Assembly (NCBI GenBank): GCA_031213475.1
Contig: JARUPZ010000008.1
Span: 9,491,076 to 9,555,075 of the forward strand
DNA length: 64,000 nt
Direction of reading: 5' to 3'
Source: Nereocystis luetkeana
Lineage: Eukaryota > Sar > Phaeophyceae > Laminariales > Laminariaceae
This document shows positions 14,401 to 25,705 of the stretch, piece after piece; within the stretch, counting starts at the first letter, position 1; every line of letters starts with the position of its first letter. The notes beneath the pieces were generated by a model that worked only from the letters and a program-made list of their open reading frames with translations, did no database searches and had not been told where the DNA came from. The position numbers and the translations under genes were made by a program.

Positions 14401-14884
14401 ATCAGCACCCCCCTTCACTGAGGACAATATGCGCCATTCCACCTGCTAGTAATTAATGACAAAGTGCTCACTCCCCAGCATGCTACCATACTAGGGTACC
14501 AACCGTCGTGCCATTCAACCACAAAAACAGCCGATATGCGAACATCTCGGGCATTTTATCATACGAATAAGATCGAGGGTACTACCTGGTATGCATCAAG
14601 AAACCATAACAACAGCCGATATGCACGCCACACGCTTCCTATCATATCAAGTGTCCCGAACGTACTATAGTAGTAGCATACACCCCCCCATGTTGTTGCG
14701 TCCAAATCTGGCTGTGAACGTGAATACGTGCAAAAATGGCAAATCACTTTTAAACAATAGGTGTAGAATGGCGGTATATTGCCAGCTGTACTGATAATAC
14801 ACTGCTGCTGGCGTATCATCGTTGTCCGTTCCACACTCTGGGCAATGGACCCAACACTAGTCTATTGCTTCAACAAAAAGATGA
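11426..14884. other. No gene identified
   Basis: A 154-codon plus frame (12989-13453) was examined and looks non-coding. A short tandem duplication lies at 12108-12185 and another at about 14510-14640. Confidence 0.5.
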
Positions 14885-15440
14885 GGGGGGGTATTCATCG
14901 ATGTATATTGTCTGCGACAATATATTGTGGAAGGTATATATCGATAGACGTTGTCGGCGTCTATAGACTGGGATATTGTTGATCGATAGACATTGTCGAA
15001 CACAATGGACGGTGAACCGCGTCCATCGATGGCCATTGCAGGCCTCAATAGATTGTGCGAGCTGTCAACCGATGGCCATTGCCGGCCACAAAAGATAGTG
15101 CGAGATGTCGACCTATGTTCATTGCCGGCCACAATAGATCGTACGAGATGATGTCTGCCGATAACCTTCGCTGGATACAGTGGATTGTGCAGCATGCCTA
15201 TCGATAGCCATTGGTCGCCACAATAGATAGCGCAAGATGTCTATCGATAGCCATTGCTGGCCGCAATAGATAGCGCAAGATGTCTATCGATAGCCATTGC
15301 TGGCCACAATACATTGTGCGAGAGGTCTATAGACGGCCATTGCCGGCCAAAATAGATTTTGCGCAAGATGCGTATCTATGGCCAATGCCGGCCACAATAG
15401 ATTGCACAAGGCTGCCCTCGATAGACATCTCGCGATATAC
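14885..15440 (+). repeat. 43-bp minisatellite, array 1
   Basis: About 13 diverged units; clean period of 43 at 15241-15283 and 15284-15326. Core: CTATCGATAGCCATTGCTGG, then ccacaatagat and gcgcaagatgt. Open frames here are repeat artefacts. Confidence 0.85.
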
Positions 15441-16539
15441 GCGAGTCAATCTATCGTGGATGGCGATGGGTACTGTAGGACACAATCGCATATATACCCG
15501 AGTTCCCTATTCATAATATATGTATTGCCTTTCCGATGATAATGGGATTTCATCTTTTGGAACACAACAAGTTACCAAATATGTATCAGGTATATTATCA
15601 TGTTATGTACGTTTGTGGTCATGTGAACCCATGTCATCATGTTGTGGAGGCCATATGTTCAAACAATCATTTGAAAAATACATTATTTATAGACGTCGCT
15701 AGGAACTCGTGCACCAGGATATTGGCAACTAACTGTCGTTGACATGTGTGCGCTGGTAGTTTCGGGAATTGATTCGATTTAGGTTCATTCTTATCGAAGA
15801 GCCTTTTTCCCATATTTTCCAAAGTTTGGAAATAATTAATTGGAGATATGTATCAATATACGGAGGCGTTCTGTCACTATTCGTGAAATTCTCCACAACC
15901 AAAAACAAAAAGTTCGTTAACATTCCAATATTTGGAAAAAAAAAACTGGAAAATATGGAAGATTGAAAAATTGCGCGATAAGAATGTCGAAGAAAAGGAA
16001 AGAAAGCTCTCCGATAAGAATGACCCTTAGTACACTTCCTTTGTCCTATATTAATATCACTTTGAATAAAACGTGGATCGTTAAAGTAAAACCCCTATAT
16101 TAGGCTGAAAATGATAGTCTTTCCGTTTCTCATCTCGAGTTTTTTGTCCCATACTGAAATCAATAAAATAAATCAGATTGTTTTTTCGGATGCCGATCAA
16201 CGTTAGTTACAAGAAAGTCCTCAGCTTTCCGTTTCTTAGATTGAGCTTATGTGCCTCAAATGAAGTGAATCAGATTCATATTTCGTAGCCCGGCCAACAA
16301 TCTATTGTTCGTGGCGATTTGTACACAAACGCGTCCCTACTATTATTGGCGGAAATAGAACCTTCGGCGGTCGTCAAGAATGGCCATCGACATGCATCAT
16401 TCCACGGTATACAATAGGCTTAGTAAAAGTTTTTTTTGTGAAATCACACGCAGCAGTCTATTGTAGGTGACTGGATGCAATTGCGTGTATATCGTTGGCG
16501 GCAATAGCGACCGGTAGACAAACGTTTTGGTCTATAATA
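15441..16539. other. AT-rich DNA between minisatellite arrays
   Basis: No gene. Contains the 25-base segment (16003-16027) also found inside a LINE at 47985. Confidence 0.6.
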
Positions 16540-16900
16540 ATATTGTTCAAACAATATATATCGCGGTTGATTTCCTAACATCTTTTGTTCAGGACAATGG
16601 CCATCTATGAACAGCGTTGTGACTTCAATGTTTGAGCAAAGCCATATATTGTGTCCATTGCCGAATATTTATGGCTCCCTGACAATATCTAACGATATGC
16701 AGCGTTGCCAGTCTTTCGTCGCTAACAACATATATCTATCGAAAGACAGCGTTGCCAGTCCATTACGGTTAACAGTGTCTATCGATAGACGCTGCTGCTA
16801 GTCTTTTGTGGTTCACAATGGCTATAGTGAGCCAGCGTTGGCAGTCTGTTGTCGTTAACAATACCCATTGATACCCGCTTTTTCGGGGCTACTGCTGTAG
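16540..16900 (-). repeat. 43-bp minisatellite, array 2, opposite orientation
   Basis: Units such as tctatcgatagacgctgctg...cttttgtggttcacaatggc align with the reverse complement of array 1, spacing 43-46. Confidence 0.7.
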
Positions 16901-17239
16901 CGGCAATGTTATATTTCCTTTCTATTGTCCAGGGTATATGTACATTACTACCTCACATATCCCAAGGAATAAATATGAAAAACACCGAGTACCAACCACA
17001 ACAACACAGTCGACCATGCAACTAACTTTCCCCCCATGATGCCCACTGTCTTGTTGAGACACACAACGTTGCAGCCATCCTTCACGCTATGTCATGCACC
17101 CACACTGCTGTTCATCACCATACACCATGCACTCATTTCATACTCGTGGTGATCACTAAATGAAGTTGTGGCATTGCTGAGGCACATAGTATTGCAGTTC
17201 TTAACGAATCAGAGTACATTGTAGGTGTGGGAATAGGCG

Positions 17240-17700
17240 AGTGATGGTGTCCATCGACAGACATTGCCCACCACAATAGATTTTCATCGATGTTCATCGA
17301 ATGCAACTGCCGGTCATAATAGATTAGAAATAATATATATATCGAAAGCCATGGCTGGTCACAATAGATTCAGAAACATATATATCGATAGCCGTTGCCG
17401 TCACAATATATTAAGAAATGCATCTATCGATAGGCATTGCCGGCAACTATAGATCAAGAAGTGTTTTTATCGATAGCCACTGTCGACCTCAATATATTCT
17501 GCAAGCTATACCGTCGATAGCCATTTTCGGTGACAATAGGTTCCAACCCGGGTACTTCAGCACACTCCTGCCTGGACATTATGGTGGGGACGTAACCTAT
17601 CGATATACATACATTATCGACGACAATGGATCGAGGAACATGCCAATCGACAGACTTTGCGACGACAATATACCCACCCATGGCACCATATACTATTCCT
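17240..17700 (+). repeat. 43-bp minisatellite, array 3
   Basis: Same orientation as array 1 (cgatagccattgccg...cacaatagatt), spacing 43-55 with AT-rich insertions. Confidence 0.75.
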
Positions 17701-18044
17701 ATTGCAGGGGGCATTGTCTATTGTCCAGGATGTGGCCCGTTCGAGCCAAGTCTCTGCATGGTGTATGCGGCAAATATTCATTCCTGCTCTACAGGAGAAA
17801 AAACCACGCACAAACAAAAGTTGCCAGATCATCCCATGAGTCACAGCCTCTGCTGTGGATCACTACTACTGTTGCTGCTTGATATAGTGTAACAAGTGAT
17901 TGATGACGTTTTCGTGCGTGCACACCGGGTTTGGCCCTTGCTGCATCAATCCACGAAGGGTTCTTGATGGACACGCAAAGTAATAACAACAGTAGTAGTA
18001 ATCTCACGCTAACGAACGCAATGCACGTACGGGACTATAACCGC

Positions 18045-18396
18045 GGCGCAATCTTTTTTTCTTTTTTTTTTCCATCCCATTCATTATCTTCGCACATCTT
18101 CTTCTCTCTCTCCTTCCAACTCGTAACTCAGATCCGGGGTCACATAGCAGGCCCTTCTCCCCCCTTCCCGCTACGGTACGTGCCTTCATTTTTTATCGCG
18201 AGAAGATTTCAGCCTTTTCTTCCCTCGTCGACTCGCATCGAATTGTGCCTACCCACGCTGCAAGGCGCTCTCAACAATTGAATCCTTTTTTTTTATTTTT
18301 GCAAATAAAGTCAAAGTCCGACCCTCCTGGGGCTCGAACCCAGGACTCAAACAAGTAGAATTCGAGGTTAACCACTTGAACCACCGGGGCGACCTG
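18045..18396 (-). mobile_element. tRNA-derived SINE (copy S1)
   Basis: Minus strand. The tRNA-like head (18316-18396) has an A box (TGGTTCAAGTGG) and a near-consensus B box (GGTTCGAGCCC), about 40 bases apart. The body continues gactttgactttatttgc, ...gttgagagcgccttgcagcg..., gtgaccccggatctgagtt and an A-rich tail. These are RNA polymerase III internal promoters. Nearly full length. Confidence 0.8.
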
Positions 18397-18884
18397 GAGT
18401 ATCGTGGCCGAATCGTAAACTGCAAACATACCCTGTGGTGCACCTGACTCAGCGAAACACTCTTCTTGCGAATCAATTCTACTTTAGATGGGATGCTTAG
18501 TGTTTGAGGTTTTTGAGGCTACTGTGTACGAGTAGTCAATTTTATGCCAGCTTGTGATGGAGTAGCACATCCATTGTATAATAACGTATATTCCCGTATG
18601 CGGGTCGTTGCATGGTTGCACAGAGCTCTTCTCACATACAAGATATACCTGTAGACGAATACTATACGGTTGCATGTAGAAACGTAGGAATATATCTGCA
18701 GGCGAATCTCGTATGGTTATACATAACTTTTAAGCAATATTCTACGGAGCAGTTCAGACATCCCCTTTGCCCGCAGAACATTCTATTTATTATAGTTGGG
18801 ACTCTTCTGTGGGAACACGTCCCGATAACCTGTATCTGCATACAGGTTGATTTTGGTTGGCATCTGGGCTGAGCTGTGTTCGGG

Positions 18885-19245
18885 CGTTTTGGAAACTCGT
18901 TGTGTGTTTTGTAAAATATTTCCGGCATGCTACTCGTTTGGAAAACTTGCATTACCTTTTGCAAAATGAACCGGTATACTGTTCGTTTCAAATAATCGAT
19001 GTGGCTTTCGCCAATTGACCCCGCATGCTCGTTTGGAAAAATCGTTGCGTCTTTTGTAACAATTGCCGACATGCTACTCGTTTTGAAAGCTCGGTTGATT
19101 TGTTTTTGGTATAATGTCCCGGCATGCTGCCCGTTTTGAAAACTCGTTGTGGTTTCCGTAAAAGGAACTGGCATGCTGCTCGTTTTGAAAAATTGCAGTA
19201 CCGTTTGCAAAATGGACCGGCATGCTGCTCGTTGGGTAATATTGC
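18885..19245 (-). repeat. 49-bp tandem repeat
   Basis: About seven units around GGCATGCTGCTCGTTTTGAAA; exact spacing of 49 between 19122, 19171 and 19220. The minus-strand frame gives a repetitive peptide (SSMPVPF...), an artefact. Confidence 0.85.
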
Positions 19246-19415
19246 CGTTGTTTGAAAAAACGTATCAGCGTTGTATGCATCGCGCGCTGTGTGCCCCTAC
19301 CCACGCACACGCATGCTGCGAAAATCAATCTGTTGGACCCGTTAAAACAAGATCCGATTTTCAGCCTCGAGTATAGGCTGCGCAAACCGGTGAAAACTGT
19401 CTCGCACGATAATAT

Positions 19416-19550
19416 GATTTTGTATCGGGGCGCTGCGCAACTGTTGATTTTGCATCGGCGTGTCGTACAACTGTTCATTTTGTATCGGTATGCGGCACAA
19501 ATGGTCCAAAATGTTCCGGCGCGAAAACCATTTTGTGCCGGTATGCTGCA
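19416..19550. repeat. 30-bp tandem repeat
   Basis: Three clear units GATTTTGTATCGGGGCGCTG... at 19416, 19446 and 19476, then two degenerate or inverted ones. Confidence 0.75.
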
Positions 19551-20312
19551 CAAATGTATCAAAATATACCGTTGGTGTTATAATCTTTCACTACTATCTG
19601 TTTTCTCTCTTCTTGTGCCTTATATATGGTACCTTGAGACCGTACCGATATCGTAGTAGATATGCAACAAATCCCGACAATGTACTCACACGCTGCAGAA
19701 TTTTTATTCTCCCACGTGCAGTAGTGCTTGTTTTTTTTAGCTTTTGAGTGCGCTCGTAACACCCGCCGCGTCATTCCCTTGTCTCTTAGATACAGATACC
19801 ACACTCTGTACCTATGTGTCGACCTGGTTTCATGTTTACAAATTTAGGAAAATACAGACCAAGTGCTGCCCAAATTGGTCTAATACCACACTCCGGGCCA
19901 TGCGTGTATACCGCTACTAATATTAATAATTGGGCTCTAACTTGACCCAGCATGCCATTAGTAGAACACCTACGAGTAGTTATTTATTCGTCGGGATCTA
20001 CAATGTAGCGCGCCTAGACAAGTAAGTGTAGAACGCCGTACAAGTTGCTTCTTCGTTGGGTTATAAATTAGTAGCGCATACACCTCCCCCATGCCGCATG
20101 TCTCTGTTTTGTTTTCTTATTTGTTATTCCTACTTTTTTTTTTCCGGCATGGATTTTGTTTCCTTGATTTTAGAATCCACAGCTTCGAAGCCGCTACCGC
20201 TCCAGCTGTATTTCCTCGCCTTCTACCCTGAGGTTTTGGGCGTACTCCATTCTACCTTCTCTGCTCCAGTGCCAGCGTTACTCCTCCACCTACCAGGCCA
20301 CCCAGAGACACC

Positions 20313-22896
20313 ATGGACACCTCCAACAACACTCGCGGCGAAAGGTATGCTGCTCGTTCGTCACGTGCCCCTGAGGCCCGCGAGGGGGAAACAGCGGACA
20401 TCGAGGGCACATTGAGCGATATAGCAAACATGGTTGTAACCAAAGAAGAACCTCCGTCGACGGAGGATATCTTGGAGGGGGCCAATACCAAGCCCGAAGC
20501 CGAGGAACGTACGAGGGCGGCCGACCTTCCAGCCGCGGCTGCCGAACGTGATGCTGCTCGCGACGCTGAGTTGGACACACGCGAAGCTGCCCGTGACGTG
20601 GTGCTCGCCAAACGCGACGTCATCTTTCGCCATCTTACCGAAGCTAACGCGGAGTTAGTTTCCCTTACCCCCTATCGGTCGCCGACCACTTCAACTTCCG
20701 TTTTGCCCGCCGTGCAAACGACGACGAGCACGGCGGCAGCCGCCCCCACCCCTGCAACTACCGACCAGCTGTCCCCCGCCACGATGAAAACTGCTAATAC
20801 CATCGTCACGGCACCCTTTCCCTCGCGCCCGACAGTCTCCGCCTCCGAAGCCACTGACATGAAATTCCTCAGTGTCACGCTTGAGTGCATAGAAATCACA
20901 CGCGGATCGTCTGTCCACGTCGTTTCGTCGGCGGCACACCGCCTGCTGAGTTTCTTCCCACGAAACAAGGACCCAACGGTTGCAGATGCAGTGGCCCACG
21001 CTCCAACCGGGCCATCCACCGATTTCATTGCCGCCACGAACACCCTGCTCCATGCCCTTCGCCACCTCCATCCAACATCTGGCCCCGGCCTCAACTTCAA
21101 CTGGGCTCAGACCGACAACCCTCGTAACGACGAGCACTCCACCCGCCCCACCTCCTTCCGCCAAATCCGCGGCCACCCTTCCTGGATGAGCAACCACAGC
21201 ATCGACGACGACAACCGCAGCAGTGACATCGACGTCGACGTGCCTCAGGGACGCCGACTCCACCGTGACCGTGACGGACGCGACTCGGGTCGCGACCACC
21301 ATCAACGCGCGGCCCGGGCGCCCACCCCTACATCCACAAAAGCTCCCAGCATTCCTGCGGCCAGCCAACCTTCGCCTACGCAATCGGCGATGGACACCAC
21401 GCCAGCACTGTCGGACGCAGCACGCACTAGGCGGAACTACACCAATGTCAACATGCGGAGCATGGAGACAATCACTCGCCTTCCGTTCCCCCCTGGCGTC
21501 GACGTTACCACAGGCCTAAGAAGACAACTTTCCAGCGTAACGTTGGTCCAAGCGGAGATCCTCGCCGTTTGCGACGAGACAGGGACGTCCTCCCTCACAT
21601 CCGAGCGCTGGGTTATGAGATGGGACGTCTCCTTCCACAAAATCTTCCGCAGGGCCCTCTCCTCCGCGCAGGGGAATACGTCAGAACTTCCACGGATCAT
21701 CGAGGGTTTTTCCCGTCAGGTACGCAACCACCTCGACCAGGACAACAGGGGGCCTTCGGCGTTGAAACTGCTTTTTGCGCCTGCTCACCTCGCACGTCGA
21801 TACGGGTGACCAAAGCTTCGGCTTTACCCAGCTTCACTCTTACGGTGTACCCACAAACACGGCTTTCGCTGTCTTCTTCCGAGGAGCTAAGGACGTAGTC
21901 TCCATTGTGCAAGGTACAGAAAAGGTGTTCAAGCCAACTGACGCCATGGTCGCGGAGTACGTCCGGTCGAGCGTCAGCCAACAATTCCCGGCTCTGATGC
22001 CGGCACGTTTCCCTGGCTCCCTCATGACCAAGCCGGAGCCCTCCGCCACCGTTCAGGACATGAGGACTGCCTTCGAAGTTCTAGCAACAAACAAGACGCC
22101 GGCTATCAGTGGCGACAAGTTCCACGCCCGGACCAACTGTGGGCACACTACTTAATCCTCAACGAATCCTGCCCCGGTCCAGCTGCAGCGGTCACGTGGT
22201 TCGCACAACCACGCACCGGGATCCTCGTTAAGCCCCTTCGTCATGAACGTCCAAGGTGGAAGCCACGACCCATCCCTGGACGACGCGGCCGACTGGCCGC
22301 TCAGGTGCTTCCCGGAGGTATTCGCCGTCTCCAGGAGGTTCCGCACCCACTACCCCCTGCTATTTTCTACTTTTCTCAACAAGGCCCACCGTACTCAAGC
22401 CCTTCGGGAACACGGTGGCTACTGCCTCAACTGCGGAGGGCGCGATCATAGTTTGAAATCGTGAGAGCTACCGTTCACCAACTCCTCCGGCATCCTCAAC
22501 CCTGATTTGGGTATGCTCAACGACGATTGTTATACTTTCCGTCAATGGCAACAACGCATGCGGTCCTACCGACGGGAACACGGTGATCGCAACCGCAACC
22601 GCTGCAACCGCAACAGCAACAACAACTACAACAACCGCGGCAACAGCCGCTATAACCATGGGCAACCGCGCCAGTACCGTGGACGATACGACGGCTACCA
22701 ACAGCCTCCCGGGCATCAATTTCAACAACGACGCCTCGAGGCATCAGCGGCAGCCGCGACACCTTCAACAGCCTTGACAGTGCAAGCTCCCACTGCAAAC
22801 ACTCCCGCAGCTACTCCTGCGACAAACTTGCGACCCGGCAACAACTATACGCCGACTAGCAACCACCGGCAGCCGGGTACCTTCCGTACGAACTGA
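20313..22896 (+). pseudogene. gag-like region of the gypsy element
   Basis: The ATG at 20313 has a good context (gacaccATGG) and opens a 498-codon frame. The N-terminal third is acidic and coiled-coil-like (AAAERDAARDAELDTREAARD), followed by a proline/threonine-rich stretch and a capsid-like segment. A frameshift near 21800 moves the frame by one base into a continuation (21775-22155, then 22243-22896). A CCHC zinc knuckle reads CLNCGGRDHSLKS and then TGA at 22462 exactly where the last cysteine belongs. The frame then continues with an arginine/asparagine-rich tail (RNRNRCNRNSNNN) like nucleocapsid. Gag packages the RNA; this copy is dead. Confidence 0.72.
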
Positions 22897-23059
22897 CAGG
22901 TTAGTGGTGGAAGGACACTTGCACCTCCCCCAACTGCACCTCCAGCGAGTTTACACGGCGCACAAGACCCCCGTGTTCATCACGTCCGCTCCAAAGTTAC
23001 CCCTGCCCCCAACAGTATTCGGCAAGGCCGATCATTTCCTCTGCGGACACTGGGAGCGC

Positions 23060-23708
23060 AGCTGGATCTACTGACCCGGCTCCCCTCCACACGACCCCAT
23101 GCGACGGTTTACATGACCGACGCCCATCACCACTATCGGACAAGCCTGCACACACCCGGATCCGCACGCTCAACCAACTCCACCTGTTCTGGCAACGCGA
23201 CTCCGTCCTTTCACAGTGGCACATGTCGGACTTCGTACATGAAGGCACCGACTACAACTGCGCCAAGCAGTTCGTCATGGCGCGTAAGGACGCACTCTTT
23301 GGCGACACAACGCGCCACCACCAAATCTTGGTTTCGTCGGGCCCGGCTAAACAGAAGGCCCTCGGACGCGCCGTGTCTGGTTTCCACGACAACGTATGGG
23401 TCCGGCACCGCTTCTCCATCGTTCGTCAAGCGAACGTGAGCAAATTCGGCCAAACCCCGGACTTGCTCAGGTCTCTCTTGGAAACGTGCACCAAAGTCCT
23501 TGCGGAAGCCAGCCCTTTTGACATCATCTGGGGCATAGGTTTCAGGGCAGAAGACCCACAGGCCTACCCACCTTCACTCCGGAAGGGCTCTAACCTTCTG
23601 GGGAGGGTGCTGATGTCCGTTCGACAGGATCTTGCCCCACCCCCTGCCCCCCCTCCTTTTTCTTTCGGGCCCCACGAGCCGAGCGGCACCGCCCAACCCT
23701 CCACCTGA
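23060..23708 (+). CDS. NADAR (YbiA-like / DUF1768) domain inside the retrotransposon
   Basis: Intact 161-codon frame from the ATG at 23223, open without an ATG well upstream; homology begins near 23160. The fold-defining blocks are all visible in order: FWQRDSVLSQWHMSDF, YNCAKQFVMARKDALFGD, LGRAVSGFHDNVWVRHR, SKFGQTPDLLRSLL, EASPFDIIWGIGF and NLLGRVLMSVRQDL. These are hallmarks of NADAR, a family acting on ADP-ribose-linked substrates (riboflavin intermediates, ADP-ribosylated guanine). The usual A-E-Q/H glutamate of the second block is lysine here (CAKQ), so this copy is probably inactive. It is followed by a proline-rich linker, a TGA at 23706-23708, and the protease region in the same frame. 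Position between Gag and protease suggests it was part of the polyprotein. Family assignment is from memory of motif patterns; its role in the element is unknown. Confidence 0.8.
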
Positions 23709-24480
23709 GTGGCCCCCACCAACAACCGTATCTACGAGACAGTTGATACTCCCCTGCAGCTTCCACCGAGTTGTCTGCTTACCCATCTGCTGCCCCCGTC
23801 CACCCCGGACGCATTCCCAGCAGGCCACTCCACCCGACCGCCTGCCCCGGCAGCCAAAACTTACCCCATCGCTGCCGCACCCACGATACCGGAACATGGA
23901 CCCTGCCTCTCCAGCGCCATCCTAACAGTCGACGACTCGTGCGTCACAACGAGGGTGCGAGTTCACAGCGGCCCCAATGCCGTCGAACGCTGCATCACCG
24001 TCACTTTATTGGATACGGGTTCGCTGCAGACTTTCATTGCCGCGGAAGCGGTGGAAAACCTGAAGGCCTGCGGTGCTGGTACCGATGTGTGCGATTGACA
24101 CGGAGCCCCTCGCTCATGTGGCGGCTTCGGCACCTCCGCCCCTCTCACCACCTCCGACTCCATCCGCCTTAGCGTACAGTTCCTGAGAGAAACCTCTCCA
24201 ACGGCCGCCCTAGCCGTGTGGGCATGTGTTGTCCCTCGGGGTACTATGCAGCACCTTATCCGTCTTGGGCGGGACAGCTGGATACACTTCGAGCAACGCT
24301 CGTATACCACGCTTCCCCACCAGCCACCCGGATAACTCCTTGGCGAGCTTTCCCTTCTCCACCACGACCGCAACCGAGCCGCCGCGTTCATTCCCGGCGA
24401 CCGTTCCACAGACGACGTTTACCACCTTCAATACGCCGGCACCCGACCAATCTCCCTTTCGATCACTCCAACGCTTGCCG
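23709..24480 (+). pseudogene. Retropepsin-like protease region of the gypsy element
   Basis: Same frame as the NADAR-like domain, separated from it by one TGA. After a proline-rich leader the aspartic-protease motif reads LLDTGSLQTFI (D-T-G). The frame stops at 24098. The rest of a retropepsin (RLSVQFL, then a segment ending near LGRDSW) continues in another frame up to about 24300, so a frameshift lies near 24090. It would cleave the polyprotein in an intact element. Nothing downstream to 24480 is recognisable. Confidence 0.68.
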
Positions 24481-24491
24481 AGGTCAACCTG

Positions 24492-24805
24492 GTGCGCCAG
24501 TCTGGCGCTCCAGCGTTCCCCGGGCACTACTTGGTCGACATGCTTCGCCGCGATGATTCCTTTGCGGGCACGGCGATTTTTGTCTCCGATGGGCACCAGA
24601 CAATACTGCTCTCCGGCTCCACCGAGCTTGAACCGGGGGACGTCCTTGGGACCGCCTCTGCTCCATTGGCGCAAGCGCCAATTTCCACCCTGTCCGACCC
24701 TTCCCTGGAGCCCCCTCCGCCCCTTCCCGCCACCGACGTACATGCCCTCCACGACAACATTCTAGTGGCTAACGAGGGTCCAACCTCAGCAGACCCCCCC
24801 CCCCG
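24492..24805 (+). pseudogene. Protease-RT spacer of the gypsy element
   Basis: Open frame continuing the polyprotein (FPGHYLVDMLRRDDSF, then a proline-rich stretch). The coding signal changes frame around the C-run at 24791-24800, an obvious place for an indel, and resumes in the RT frame. No known catalytic motif is seen. Confidence 0.45.
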
Positions 24806-24883
24806 TCGAAGACGCCGTGCCCTGACCTCCTTGCACGCCTCCACGCCGATCAACACGCGAGCTGTCTACGTCTTTGGGACCGT

Positions 24884-25705
24884 TTGCCACAACACCTTCG
24901 AGACATCTCATTCGACCTCCACGGCCCCGGCTCGTCACCATCGGCCATCGTTGATTTAGGCGACGTTCTGCTCGAATACCAGGACTTCTTCTCCACATCC
25001 AAGATCGACTTCGGCTCGTGCTCCCTGATTCCGTTCAAGATCACCGTGCCGCCTGACAGCGCCCCCTTCACCTCCCGCCCATACCGGATGAACCCGATCA
25101 TTGCCAGAAAGGCCGACGCCATCATCGACCAAGTCCTTGCGGCCGGGCCCATCCAGCACTCCACTTCGCCGTACTCCAGCCCCATGGTAGCTATTCCTAA
25201 GAAAGACGTAGGTGTTCGCATCACGATCAACTACAAGAAGCTCAACGCTATCAGCTCCTTCGGACAACTCCCCATTCCCCGCGTCGACGAGATCCTGGAC
25301 TCTTTGGGCGAAGGACGTATCTTCTCCCTGTTCGACCTCGTCTCCTCCTTCCACCAGATCACCATCGATAAGGACACGATTCCCCTCGCGGCTTTCTGCA
25401 TGCCCGATAGGCTATTCGAGTGGCTCGTCATGCCACCGGGCAGTAGCGCCGCGCCCGGTTGGTTCGTCAATCTCATCAACGAGACCATCAAAGGCCTGGA
25501 ACGCGTCGCCGCCTACGTTGACGACATCATTGTCTATGGTACGGACCCCACCGCCAATATCCGAGCCCTCTTCCTACGCCTCCGCCTCCACAAGCTCAAG
25601 CTCTCCTCCGCCAAGGCCAGAATCGGCGCCACCAAGGCTGCCTTCCTGGGACATACGATCTACCCCGCCGGCGTTAGCCCGAACGCCGACAAGGTCTTTG
25701 CCTAG
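24884..25705 (+). pseudogene. Ty3/gypsy reverse transcriptase domain
   Basis: Contains the RT blocks in order: SRPYRMNP, STSPYSSPMVAIPKKD, ITINYKKLNA, FSLFDLVSSFHQI (block with the first catalytic Asp), MPPGSSAAPGWF, and the YVDDIIVYG active site. It ends with AFLGHTIYPAGVSPNADKVFA before an in-frame TAG at 25703-25705, after which the same frame continues into RNase H. The RT itself thus retains its catalytic aspartates; the polyprotein is cut by the nonsense codon. Confidence 0.9.

Noticed and set aside
14857-15195. 112-codon minus-strand frame
   Set aside because: It is a translation of the 43-bp minisatellite; the repeated peptide follows the DNA period.
14885-15440. CRISPR-like array
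   Set aside because: Units are contiguous and diverged without unique spacers; eukaryotic minisatellite.
18316-18396. tRNA gene
   Set aside because: A and B boxes are present, but the acceptor ends do not pair and the same head recurs with a common body in five copies: a SINE.
18662-19210. 182-codon minus-strand frame
   Set aside because: Product of the 49-bp tandem repeat.
20691-21383. 230-codon minus-strand frame
   Set aside because: Shadow of the GC-rich gag frame.
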